Assembly: GCF_003958625.1 (NCBI RefSeq)
Contig: NZ_RSEL01000020.1
Coordinates: 62,001-126,000, forward strand
Direction: 5' to 3'
DNA: 64,000 nucleotides
Source of the DNA: Tsuneonella rigui
GTDB taxonomy: Bacteria > Pseudomonadota > Alphaproteobacteria > Sphingomonadales > Sphingomonadaceae
The notes under the pieces are model-generated. The model searched no databases. It was given only the letters and a program-made list of their open reading frames with translations, and was not told the DNA's origin. Positions 38,097 to 46,511 of the stretch are shown in pieces (the stretch's first letter is position 1; every line of letters begins with the position of its first letter). Both the position numbers and the translations under genes were made by a program.

Positions 38097-38967
38097 CACG
38101 CAGGTCCCATACGAACACCGCGATGGCGATCCAGATCGCGATGAAGGCGCAGAGCTGCGCGGGCAGCAGCGGCTTGTCGAACACTGTCAGGCCAAGCACG
38201 AACACAATCGTCGGTGACAGGAACTGGACGAACCCGAGCGTCGAGTAGGCCATCCGCCGCGCCGCGACGGCAAACAGCCACAGCGGGATCGCGGTCAGCG
38301 CCCCGCCCAGGACAATTAGCAGGCTGAGCGGCCATTCGTGGCCGAACGAGGATCCCTGCGGGGCGCTCGCGTACCATCCAATCACGCAGAACGCCGGCAG
38401 CAGCAGGATCAGCGATTCGATCGTCAGGCCGGGCAGCGCGCCGACGGGCACGCGCTTCCTGAGCAGGCCGTACGCGCCGAAGCTGAGCGCCAGCGTCAGG
38501 CTGATCCACAGCGTGGTCAGCGCGCCGCCGAGCAGCAGGGCGATCCCCGCGGCGGCGATAACAACCGCGGTCCAGCCGCGCGCACTCAGCCGCTCGCCGA
38601 GCAACACGGTGCCGAGCAGCACGTTGATCAGCGGATTGATGTAGTAGCCCAGGCTCGCCGCATAGACCTCGCCGGTCTGGATCGCCCAGATATAGACCAG
38701 CCAGTTGATGCCGATCAGCGCCGCGCTCAGCGTCAGCGTAGCGAGCACCTTGGGGCTGCGCAGCGCCGCGAGGATTTCCGGCAGCTGGTGCCGGAACCCG
38801 GCAATGACCAGGCACAGCGGCAGGGTCCACACGATCCGCCACGCGACGAACTCGACCGGCGGCACGCTTTGCACGAGAATCAGGTAGAGCGGCAGGAACC
38901 CCCAGATGAGGTAGGCGCCGAGCGCCGCGGGCAGGCCGGAACGGGACGAGGCGGGAGTTTCGTTCAT
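38071..38967 (-). CDS. rarD: EamA-family permease, RarD type
   Basis: 298 residues with ten predicted membrane segments in two repeats. GAYLIWGFLPLYLILVQSVP at the N-terminus and EFVAWRIVWTLPL are distinctive of RarD proteins, named for chloramphenicol sensitivity; transported substrate is unknown. ATG at 38967 begins the conserved region; a GTG 10 codons upstream is also in frame. Confidence 0.88.
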   Translation of the reverse strand: MNETPASSRSGLPAALGAYLIWGFLPLYLILVQSVPPVEFVAWRIVWTLPLCLVIAGFRHQLPEILAALRSPKVLATLTLSAALIGINWLVYIWAIQTGEVYAASLGYYINPLINVLLGTVLLGERLSARGWTAVVIAAAGIALLLGGALTTLWISLTLALSFGAYGLLRKRVPVGALPGLTIESLILLLPAFCVIGWYASAPQGSSFGHEWPLSLLIVLGGALTAIPLWLFAVAARRMAYSTLGFVQFLSPTIVFVLGLTVFDKPLLPAQLCAFIAIWIAIAVFVWDLRASRTPIAT

Positions 38968-39162
38968 CTTGGCGAGTGCCCGTAAGCCCCCCTGCACGCC
39001 CTCACAACCGCGCTTCGCCGAGTGCGGCGGCGAAAATCTTCGGCCTCTGAAAATTATTTCAAACCTGCATCGCCGGTTGCGCTTCGTTCAGTTTCAGCGG
39101 CGTATTTATGAACGCATAGAGAGCGCCCCCAAGACGCTCCGGTCGCACGAAAGGAAGACCCG

Positions 39163-39609
39163 ATGACCAAATCCATGTTCAAGACCGCCGCGCTGGCCCT
39201 GGCCGTTCCGGGTCTGGCGATGGCCACGCCCGCGCTCGCCGCGCCGGCTGCGCACAGCGCCGCCTATTCGCACAGCGCCGTGTGGGGCGACGTCAACGCC
39301 GACAACGGCCGCGGTCGCCATCGCGGCTACGAGCGGTACGACAACCGATACCAGACCTACGGCAACTCCTACCGGCAGCAGAGCTACAATGGCTATAACG
39401 GCCAGGTGTGGCGCGGCAACGACGGCCGCTACTACTGCAAACGTTCGAATGGCACGACCGGTCTGCTGATCGGCGGTGCGGGCGGTGCGCTGCTCGGCCG
39501 CGAGATCGCTGGCCGCAACGGCGACCGCACGCTCGGCGCCATCCTCGGGGGCGCGGCTGGCGCCCTGCTCGGCCGCGCGGTCGACAAGGGCAGCTCGCAG
39601 TGCCGCTGA
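39163..39609 (+). CDS. exported glycine-zipper 2TM domain protein
   Basis: 148 residues. A cleavable signal (about 1-26, ends ALAA) leads to a Tyr/Asn/Gly-rich segment and a C-terminal glycine zipper (LLIGGAGGALLGREIAGR and LGAILGGAAGALLGRAVDK). Zipper proteins of this type sit in or on the outer membrane. A good AAAGGAAGA precedes the ATG. It ends at its own terminator and so is probably a single-gene unit. Confidence 0.87.
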   Translation: MTKSMFKTAALALAVPGLAMATPALAAPAAHSAAYSHSAVWGDVNADNGRGRHRGYERYDNRYQTYGNSYRQQSYNGYNGQVWRGNDGRYYCKRSNGTTGLLIGGAGGALLGREIAGRNGDRTLGAILGGAAGALLGRAVDKGSSQCR

Positions 39610-39675
39610 TCTAACACCCAAGCTTCGCGGTCATGCCCACCCATGGCCGCAAGCGCGAACCCCTAGGGGGTCGCG

Positions 39676-39715
39676 GAAGGCGTCTCTCGCTCCTGGCGGG
39701 AGGCGCCTTCTTTTT
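39676..39715 (+). terminator. intrinsic terminator after the glycine-zipper gene
   Basis: GAAGGCG (39676-39682) pairs with CGCCTTC (39704-39710), with extra inner pairs (CTC/GAG), followed by TTTTT (39711-39715). This is a typical Rho-independent terminator 66 bases after the stop codon. Confidence 0.88.
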
Positions 39716-39746
39716 ATGCCGCGCATGATCGGCTAGGTCCGCGCAC

Positions 39747-40442
39747 ATGGTTCGTCCTGCCGCGCTTCTTGTTTTATCTTTGGCGCTTGCGGCGTGTTCG
39801 GCAGACGAGGAGCCGGCGGCCAAGGAGCGCCGTGATCCGGCGGTGGAACAGGCGCTCAACGATCCGCTGATGACCGACCCCGACCTGTCCTCGCGCAATG
39901 AGGGTGCTGCGGCGCTGACGGTGAAGGTCGACGGCGCTTTGCCGGTACTGGAGGCTAGCCCCGAAGCGATCGCCGCGGCGCGCGCCGAGGCTGCCGCTCT
40001 TCTCGGAAAAGACGCGATCGGTCCGGTGCCGGAGCCGAGTGGCACGACTGCTTCGCTCGCCGCTGATCACAGTCCGGCCGATCACCTGGCGCTGCTGGCG
40101 AACAAGACGGCTTGCAAGGCGGTCTTGCGCGATTCTACGATTTGGGGCGCGAAGCTACCAGCCGCGCTGCCCGTCTATCCGCGTGGGAGAACGCTCGCCG
40201 CGTCCGGTGGAGATGGAAAAGGATGCCGCGTTGCCGCGGTGGTCTTCGCGACGGCTATCCCTGTCGATGAAATCGCCGCATTTTACTGGCAGCGCGCGCG
40301 GACGGCTGGGCTGGCGCCTGCGATGCTGACTGCGGGCCGGGCAACCGTTGTCCGCGGGCAGGGTAAAGATTTGGCGTTCGACCTGCGCGCGCACGAAGCG
40401 GCCGGCCAGACGATCGTCGAGCTGGCCACGGTGAGCGGCTAG
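39747..40442 (+). CDS. putative lipoprotein, 231 residues
   Basis: The signal ends in lipobox LAAC (Cys17), followed by a charged linker and an Ala-rich helical stretch (SPEAIAAARAEAAALL). The C-terminal 110 residues form a compact domain with two Cys (NKTACKAV and GKGCRVAAVVF) and EIAAFYWQRARTAGL. No family recognised. Probably periplasmic. Its last four bases overlap the end of astD on the other strand. Confidence 0.7.
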   Translation: MVRPAALLVLSLALAACSADEEPAAKERRDPAVEQALNDPLMTDPDLSSRNEGAAALTVKVDGALPVLEASPEAIAAARAEAAALLGKDAIGPVPEPSGTTASLAADHSPADHLALLANKTACKAVLRDSTIWGAKLPAALPVYPRGRTLAASGGDGKGCRVAAVVFATAIPVDEIAAFYWQRARTAGLAPAMLTAGRATVVRGQGKDLAFDLRAHEAAGQTIVELATVSG

Positions 40443-41872
40443 GCCGCGGGCTTGCGCACTTCCTCGCGGAAGCCGGCGCCAAGGCTGGCGCGCGGCTGGT
40501 CCATCTCGGTGCTCGCCACCGGATAGGCGCAGTAATCGGCAGCGTAGAAGGCGGCGGGGCGGTGATTGCCAGACAAACCGAGCCCGCCGAAAGGCGCCTT
40601 GCTGCTCGCCCCGCTGGTCGGCCGGTTCCAGTTGATGATCCCGGCGCGGACGTTCGCCCAGAACCGGTTGTAGTCCTGCGGATTGCCGCCGACGAGCGAG
40701 GCGCTGAGGCCAAAGCGCGTGTTGTTCGCTTCCGCGATCGCCTGGTCGAAGTCGTCGACCTTCACCACCTGCAGCAAGGGGCCGAACAGCTCGACGTCGG
40801 GCCGGTCCTTCATCGCGGTTACGTCGATGATCGCGGGGCTGACAAACGGCAGGCCTTCACGCGGACGCTGCATGTGCTTGATCGCCCGGCCCCCGTTGGA
40901 CAGCAGGTAGAGGAAGCTCTCGGTGAGCTGGTCGGCGGCGTTGTTGTCGATCACCGGGCCCATGAAGGGAACCGGATCGGCGAACGGATGGTCGAACACG
41001 ATCCGGTCGGCGAGCTTCTTCACCTCGCTCACCAGCGCATCGTACATGCTCGCCTTGACGATCAGCCGCCGCGCCGCGGTGCAGCGCTGGCCGGCGGTGG
41101 TGAAAGCGCTCTGGATCACCAGGATCGCCGCGTCGGTCACCAGCGGGGTGTCGATCACCACGATCGGGTTGTTGCCGCCCATCTCCAGCGCGACAATCTT
41201 GCCGGGATTGGTGGCGAGCTTCTTATTGATCGCGATGCCCGCCTGAACGCTGCCGGTGAACAATACCCCGTCGACATCGCGGTGCGCGACCAGCGCCTGG
41301 CCCTCGGCCGGACCGCCGACCAGCAATTGGACCACCGCCGCCGAGATGCCGGCGCGATGGAAGCAGCCGACCAGAAACTCGCCCACTGCCGGTGTCTTCT
41401 CGCTCGGCTTGAAGACGATCACGTTGCCGGCGATCAGCGCCGGGATGATGTGCCCATTGGGAAGGTGCGCAGGGAAGTTATAAGGCCCTAGCACCGCCAT
41501 CACGCCGTGCGGCTTGTGCCGGACGGCCGAGGTACCCTGGAGCGCAGAGTCGAGCTTCTTCTGCCCGGTCCGCTCGGCGTAGGCGCTGACCGAGATATCG
41601 ACCTTGGCGATGACGGCCTCGACCTCCGTGCGCGCCTCCCACAGCGGCTTGCCGGTCTCGCGCGCAATCAGTTCGGCGAACTTGTCGGCCTGCTTGCGCA
41701 CTTCGTTAGCGAAGCGGCGGACGAGCTCGATCCGAGTGGCGAGCGGCTGCGCGGCCCACGCCGGCCAGGCGCGCCGGGCCCGGTCGACCGTTGCGTCGAC
41801 GTCACCGGCGCCCCCGCGCCACAACTCGACGCCGGTCGCCGGCTCGACGGAAATGATTTCGCTGCTGGCCAA
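40439..41872 (-). CDS. astD: succinylglutamate-semialdehyde dehydrogenase
   Basis: 477-residue aldehyde dehydrogenase that oxidises N-succinylglutamate semialdehyde in the arginine succinyltransferase pathway. Catalytic Cys264 lies in FTTAGQRCTAARR, and MGPVIDN and PFGGLGLSGNHRP are typical of AstD. Start is TTG with GGGACAGG a few bases upstream and no in-frame ATG. No astA, astB or astE gene is nearby, so pathway membership depends on genes elsewhere. Confidence 0.9.
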   Translation of the reverse strand: MASSEIISVEPATGVELWRGGAGDVDATVDRARRAWPAWAAQPLATRIELVRRFANEVRKQADKFAELIARETGKPLWEARTEVEAVIAKVDISVSAYAERTGQKKLDSALQGTSAVRHKPHGVMAVLGPYNFPAHLPNGHIIPALIAGNVIVFKPSEKTPAVGEFLVGCFHRAGISAAVVQLLVGGPAEGQALVAHRDVDGVLFTGSVQAGIAINKKLATNPGKIVALEMGGNNPIVVIDTPLVTDAAILVIQSAFTTAGQRCTAARRLIVKASMYDALVSEVKKLADRIVFDHPFADPVPFMGPVIDNNAADQLTESFLYLLSNGGRAIKHMQRPREGLPFVSPAIIDVTAMKDRPDVELFGPLLQVVKVDDFDQAIAEANNTRFGLSASLVGGNPQDYNRFWANVRAGIINWNRPTSGASSKAPFGGLGLSGNHRPAAFYAADYCAYPVASTEMDQPRASLGAGFREEVRKPAA

Positions 41873-42207
41873 GCCTGTCCCGTAAACGCGCCGCCGCCGC
41901 CGCGCAAAGTAAGTTTGAAGTTAACGTCGAGCGGCTTCTAGCGAGAGCGCGGTTTCGGTCCAGTGGGAGGACATGGTGAAGACCGCGTTACGCAACGAAA
42001 TATTCGTTTCCGCACGATTTTTCGAAGAATCCTCTTGTGTTGCCGGGCCGTTGCGGTGCATCCTAACGGCCGCAATTGACTGGACTCGACCGCTGCTCAG
42101 CGGGACGAAGACCGGCAACAGGGGTTGCAGACATTAGCCCGGCGTTAGCCGGAGATTTGTAATCGTCTGCTCCCTGTGGGGCAGGCGCGATGAGGGGTAT
42201 GCTTGCC
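41873..42207. other. intergenic region upstream of the adhesin gene (about 330 bases)
   Basis: No gene was found. The middle (about 41990-42035) is AT-rich. A 7-bp hairpin at 42167-42184 (CTGCTCC with GGGGCAG, loop CTGT) lies 5 bases before an ATG at 42190 and would mask that start, favouring initiation at 42208, which has GAGGGG ten bases upstream. No confident promoter pair was identified. Confidence 0.5.
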
Positions 42208-45200
42208 ATGAAGACCAATCTTTCCCGTCTGGCCGCGCTGGCCGTTACTGCGTCCGTCGGCACGATGGCGGCGCTCGCACTGACCGCGCCGACCCAGGTT
42301 GCTGCCGCTGAATGCTTGCTCGACACCGATGGTGACGGAACCGCGAGCGCGGGCGACACTGATGGCGGCGCCGTGTCGGACGGCACTGCCGATACTCTTG
42401 CGTGTGGGACAGCCGCTACCGCGACGGGCGCGAACTCGACCGCGGTCGGTTCGCAGGCCAGCGCCACCGGCGAGGCTTCGACTGCAATCGGTAGCAACTA
42501 TGTAGACCCGGATCCGGCAAACAACCTCGCGGCGGCGACCGCAAGCGGCGGTGGCAGCATCGCTGTCGGAACAGGCGCACTCGCGAGCGGCGGCCAGGCG
42601 ACGGTTGTCGGTGTCGGCGCGGAGGGTACTGCCGACTTTACGACGGTTACGGGCACCTTCGCCAACGCCTCGGGTCAAAGTTCCACGGCGACGGGCGCTT
42701 TTTCGGTTGCCTCGACGAATTTCTCGACCGCTACGGGTTCAGGCGCGACTGCAAGCGGCAACGCATCAACCGCGAATGGCTCGGGTGCTCTCGCGTCGGG
42801 TGCGGTAAGCAGTGCCTTTGGTACTGTGGCGCAGGCTAGCGGTGGTGCCTCAACTGCAGTCGGTTGGAGCTCGCTTGCGACCGGCAATGGCACGATCGCC
42901 TTGGGTGCCGAGAGCGACGCCACCGCGAACGCGGCGACCGCGGTTGGCTACAATGCGGACGCTACCGGAATTAGCTCGACCGCAGTTGGTAACGGTTCGC
43001 TCGCCAACGCCCAGAACGCGATCGCGATTGGTCAAAGCACGCAATCGACGGGCGGTGGCGCTGTCGCGCTAGGCAGCTTCACGGTTGCATCGGGTGCCCA
43101 GTCGGTCACCGTTGGCATCGGCTCGCAGGCTGCCGGCAACAGCGGTACTTCGGTGGGGCAGAACTCCCGTGCAACCGGCGATTTCAGCTCCGCGTACGGC
43201 ACTCAGGCTGTCGCCACTGGCGTCGGCACAGTTGCTGTGGGACAGCTTGCGACCGCAACCGCCGACTATGGTGTGGCGGTGGGCGCCTTCAGCGTTGCTA
43301 ACTTCCTCGGCACCGCGGTAGGTACCTCGTCGACGGCCACCGGGGTCGCTGCATCGTCTTACGGTCAGTTTTCCCAGGCGACCGCTGATCTCTCGACAGC
43401 CGTGGGTGCGAACTCGACCGCGAACAACTTCGCAGCCACTGCGGTTGGCCAGTTCTCGAACGCGAACGGCCTGGCGAGCACGGCGGTGGGCCAGAACAGC
43501 AATGCGACGGCCGATAATTCGACCGCGATCGGGAACTTCACGTTTGCGAACGGCGTGAATTCGGTGGCTCTCGGCCAGGGCTCGGTGGCGAACGAAGACA
43601 ACACTGTCTCTGTAGGCCAGGCCGGCTTCGAACGGCGCATCACCAATGTCGGTGACGCGGTCAACGCGACCGACGCCATCAACCTGCAGACCTTGAACGC
43701 GACCCTCGCTGCCTCAAGCGCGGGCAATGTCGTGGTTGGCTCGGGCAACGGCACGAACACCGCGACGGGAACCGGCGCCTTCGCCGCCGGCGATACCTCG
43801 ACCGCTACGGGTAACGGCGCGGTGGCGATCGGTGAAAACCAGACTGCCACCGGTGACGGCGCGGTTGCCATCGGCGATCCCAACGTGGCGGTCGGCGCGG
43901 GTGCGGTTGCAGTCGGTAACGACAACACCGCGATCGGCGACGGCGCCGTGGCAATCGGCGATACCAACACCGCCCTCGGCGACGGTTCGGTTGCGCTGGG
44001 CTTGAACTCCGATGCGGCGGGCCTCTCGTCGGTCGCATTGGGCAACGATGCCAACGCTACGGGCGATCAGGCGCTTGCGCTTGGGTCGGGCTCGGCCGCG
44101 AACAATACATTCGCTACCTCGGTAGGCTTCATCTCCGCAGCGCTGGGCCGCGGCTCGTCGGCTGTCGGCGCCAATGCCGTCGCGACCGGCACCCAGTCGG
44201 TTGCCGTCGGTAACGCTGCGGATGGCTTCGGTGATCAGTCGGTTGCCGTCGGCACCCTCGCCAGCGCCACGGGGACTTTCGCAACCGCGAACGGGTACAT
44301 CTCGTCGGCCAGCGGGCGCGGTTCGTCGGCATACGGCGCCAACGCGGTTGCGACCGGCACCCAGTCGGTTGCAGTCGGTAACGCCGCAGACGGCTTCGGT
44401 GACCAGTCGGTTGCGGTGGGTACGCTAGCCAGTGCGACGGGGACCTTCGCGACAGCGAACGGGTACATCTCGTCGGCCAGCGGGCGCGGTTCGTCGGCAT
44501 ACGGCGCCAACGCGGTTGCGACCGGCACCCAGTCGGTTGCCGTCGGTAACGCCGCAGACGGCTTCGGTGATCAGTCGGTTGCGGTGGGTACGCTAGCCAG
44601 TGCGACGGGGACTTTTGCGACAGCGAACGGGTACATTTCATCCGCCATCGGCCGTGGCTCGTCGGCTTACGGCGCCAACGCGGTTGCCACCGGCGTCCAG
44701 TCGGTTGCGGTCGGCAACGCCGCTGACGGCCTCGGCGACCAGTCGGTCGCGGTGGGTACGCTCGCCAGCGCTGGAAACACCTTCGCTACCTCGATCGGTT
44801 ACGTTTCGGCGGCGAGCGGGCGCGGCGCTTCGGCATTCGGCGCCAATGCCGTCGCAGCTGGCGCCCAGTCGGTCGCAGTCGGTAATGCTGCGGACGGCAC
44901 TGGCGACCAGTCGGTTGCGGTCGGTACCCTTGCCAGTGCGGCCGGGACCTTCGCGACCTCGAGCGGTTACCTCTCGGCGGCCAGCGGACGCGGCGCGGCG
45001 GCTTATGGCGCCAACGCGGTTGCGGCCGGTGACCAGGCGGTTGCGGTCGGCAACGGCGCAGACGGAACCGGTCTCCAGGCAGTCGCCGTCGGGCGGGTGT
45101 CTTCGGCGACCGGTACCACCTCGATCGCGATCGGCAACGCTGCTCAAGCGAATTTCGAGGACGCCGTTGCGATGGGTGACCAGGCGCAGGCTGGCTTCCA

Positions 45201-45906
45201 CTCGACCGCGATCGGCGGCGAGGTGACCGCGCTCGGCACGGGTGCAACCGCGATCGGCTGGCAGACCACCGCGAGCGGCAACCAATCGGTCGCCGTCGGC
45301 CGCCAGGCGACCGCCTCGGGCCTCCAGGCCACGGCAGTCGGTCAGAGCGCCACCGCGGCGTTCCAAGGTTCGACCGCGGTCGGCTTTGGCGCGACGACTA
45401 CTCGCAACAACCAGGTCGTCTTGGGCGGCACGGGCAGCTCGGTCACCATCGGCTCGCTCGCTTCGAGCACGGCGGCGCAGACGGGTCAGACCTTCTTCGC
45501 CACGGTCGATGGATCGGGCACGCTGGGTCAGGGCGTCGCGACCAACTCGCTCGCCACGGCAGCGGCGCTCGCTACGACCAACGCCAACGTTGCGGCGAAT
45601 ACCGCCAGCATCAACTCGCTGCAGTCGTTGACGGCGGCGCAACAGACCCAGATCAACTCGCTCTTCGGCGGCCTCGACAAGGCTTATGAGGGCGTTGCGA
45701 TGGGGCTGGCGATGGAATCGCCGTCGCTGCCGGCGGGTACCAACTTCGGTCTCTCGGGTGGCATCGGCTATTACCAGCACAACGCTGCCGGTACGATGGC
45801 CCTGTCGGCCCGCGTGGGCGAGAATGCCTCGGTCTCGGCCGGCCTCGGCGTTGGCTTCGACAGCGGTGAAGTCGGTGCACGTGGTGGCTTCCAGGTTGCC
45901 TGGTAA
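42208..45906 (+). CDS. trimeric autotransporter adhesin (YadA type)
   Basis: 1232 residues. A signal peptide ending VAAAE is followed by a long head made of 14-residue beta-roll repeats of the form GxxSTAxGxxAxAxG. Near residue 470 a neck motif (RRITNVGDAVNATDAINLQTL) interrupts, then a second head whose centre is a run of 56-residue tandem repeats (44146-45153). The C-terminus has a coiled-coil stalk (about 1090-1140) and a YadA anchor, from AYEGVAMGLAMESP to the terminal FQVAW, which forms a trimeric barrel in the outer membrane. Expected role is surface adhesion or autoaggregation. Start 42208 is preferred; ATG 42190 and 42199 are in frame. Confidence 0.92.
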   Translation: MKTNLSRLAALAVTASVGTMAALALTAPTQVAAAECLLDTDGDGTASAGDTDGGAVSDGTADTLACGTAATATGANSTAVGSQASATGEASTAIGSNYVDPDPANNLAAATASGGGSIAVGTGALASGGQATVVGVGAEGTADFTTVTGTFANASGQSSTATGAFSVASTNFSTATGSGATASGNASTANGSGALASGAVSSAFGTVAQASGGASTAVGWSSLATGNGTIALGAESDATANAATAVGYNADATGISSTAVGNGSLANAQNAIAIGQSTQSTGGGAVALGSFTVASGAQSVTVGIGSQAAGNSGTSVGQNSRATGDFSSAYGTQAVATGVGTVAVGQLATATADYGVAVGAFSVANFLGTAVGTSSTATGVAASSYGQFSQATADLSTAVGANSTANNFAATAVGQFSNANGLASTAVGQNSNATADNSTAIGNFTFANGVNSVALGQGSVANEDNTVSVGQAGFERRITNVGDAVNATDAINLQTLNATLAASSAGNVVVGSGNGTNTATGTGAFAAGDTSTATGNGAVAIGENQTATGDGAVAIGDPNVAVGAGAVAVGNDNTAIGDGAVAIGDTNTALGDGSVALGLNSDAAGLSSVALGNDANATGDQALALGSGSAANNTFATSVGFISAALGRGSSAVGANAVATGTQSVAVGNAADGFGDQSVAVGTLASATGTFATANGYISSASGRGSSAYGANAVATGTQSVAVGNAADGFGDQSVAVGTLASATGTFATANGYISSASGRGSSAYGANAVATGTQSVAVGNAADGFGDQSVAVGTLASATGTFATANGYISSAIGRGSSAYGANAVATGVQSVAVGNAADGLGDQSVAVGTLASAGNTFATSIGYVSAASGRGASAFGANAVAAGAQSVAVGNAADGTGDQSVAVGTLASAAGTFATSSGYLSAASGRGAAAYGANAVAAGDQAVAVGNGADGTGLQAVAVGRVSSATGTTSIAIGNAAQANFEDAVAMGDQAQAGFHSTAIGGEVTALGTGATAIGWQTTASGNQSVAVGRQATASGLQATAVGQSATAAFQGSTAVGFGATTTRNNQVVLGGTGSSVTIGSLASSTAAQTGQTFFATVDGSGTLGQGVATNSLATAAALATTNANVAANTASINSLQSLTAAQQTQINSLFGGLDKAYEGVAMGLAMESPSLPAGTNFGLSGGIGYYQHNAAGTMALSARVGENASVSAGLGVGFDSGEVGARGGFQVAW
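44146..45153 (+). repeat. six tandem 168-base repeats inside the adhesin gene
   Basis: Units begin at 44146, 44314, 44482, 44650, 44818 and 44986, each coding 56 residues that start GRGSSAYGANAVA or a variant and contain QSVAVGNAADG. Units 2 and 3 are almost identical in DNA; units 5 and 6 have diverged. Such recent duplications allow length change by recombination. Confidence 0.9.
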
Positions 45907-45924
45907 GCCGCTACACATGCAAGC

Positions 45925-46500
45925 ATGACACTGATTTCATGCAAGTTCGGAATGCCGGGGCGCCTCGCCCCGGCATTTCTTTTTACCCTCGCCGCAGGCA
46001 CATTGGGGAACACCCCGCTCGCGGCTCAGTCGCACGGTACGATCCAGCCGCCGGTTTCAGCCCGCCCGGTTCCCGATCAGTTGGAAATGACCAAGATGAT
46101 TTGGTCGACGCTGCTCGCGGTCGACCATGCCAATCGCTCGGGCAACTATTCGGTCCTGCGGGACATGTCGGCGCAGGGCTTTCAGATCAACAACGATCCG
46201 GCACGTCTGTCGCAGATTTTCGCCAGTCTTCGGGAAACGCGCATCGACCTGTCGAATGCCTTGCTGATTGCGCCCACCTTCTTGGAAGCGCCGCGTCAGA
46301 TTCAGCAGGATGTGTTCGAGGTGAAGGGCGTTTTCCAACTCCGCCCTAGCGCAATCCAGTTCGATTTGTACTACCAGTGGGAGCAAGGTCGCTGGAAGCT
46401 GTTCGGGATCGATATCCAGCCGATTACGATGGCTACCGCCCCTCCGGGACCGGTCGCTACGACATCGAGTTCCACCCGGCCGACACCGCGGAAACGCTGA
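45925..46500 (+). CDS. hypothetical exported protein downstream of the adhesin
   Basis: 191 residues. N-terminal signal peptide (MPGRLAPAFLFTLAAG to LAAQ) then a helical and beta domain with DQLEMTKMIWSTLLAVDHAN, DMSAQGFQINNDPARLSQIF and FDLYYQWEQGRWKLFGIDIQ; the latter resembles the last strands of NTF2-like folds. The ATG at 45925 gives 9 extra residues; ATG 45952 also works and begins right at the signal. Neither has a Shine-Dalgarno. A perfect terminator hairpin covers the first codons. Likely periplasmic, possibly a helper of the adhesin; this rests only on position. Confidence 0.65.
   Translation: MTLISCKFGMPGRLAPAFLFTLAAGTLGNTPLAAQSHGTIQPPVSARPVPDQLEMTKMIWSTLLAVDHANRSGNYSVLRDMSAQGFQINNDPARLSQIFASLRETRIDLSNALLIAPTFLEAPRQIQQDVFEVKGVFQLRPSAIQFDLYYQWEQGRWKLFGIDIQPITMATAPPGPVATTSSSTRPTPRKR
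45951..45984 (+). terminator. intrinsic terminator of the adhesin gene, inside the next reading frame
   Basis: AATGCCGGGGCG (45951-45962) and CGCCCCGGCATT (45966-45977) form a perfect 12-bp stem with a CCT loop, followed by TCTTTTTA. It starts 44 bases after the adhesin stop and overlaps the signal-peptide codons of the downstream gene. Confidence 0.9.
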
Positions 46501-46511
46501 GCCGCGGAAGG

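Noticed and set aside
40439-42207. Arginine succinyltransferase operon around astD
   Set aside because: Only astD is present; the neighbours are a lipoprotein and an adhesin, so no operon can be claimed.
44146-45153. CRISPR-like periodic repeats
   Set aside because: Repeats are 168 bases, contiguous and in frame with a beta-roll adhesin; there are no spacers and no cas genes.
44638-45918. Minus-strand reading frame across the adhesin
   Set aside because: Follows the tandem repeat of the adhesin and has no independent motif; the plus strand is a well-formed YadA protein.
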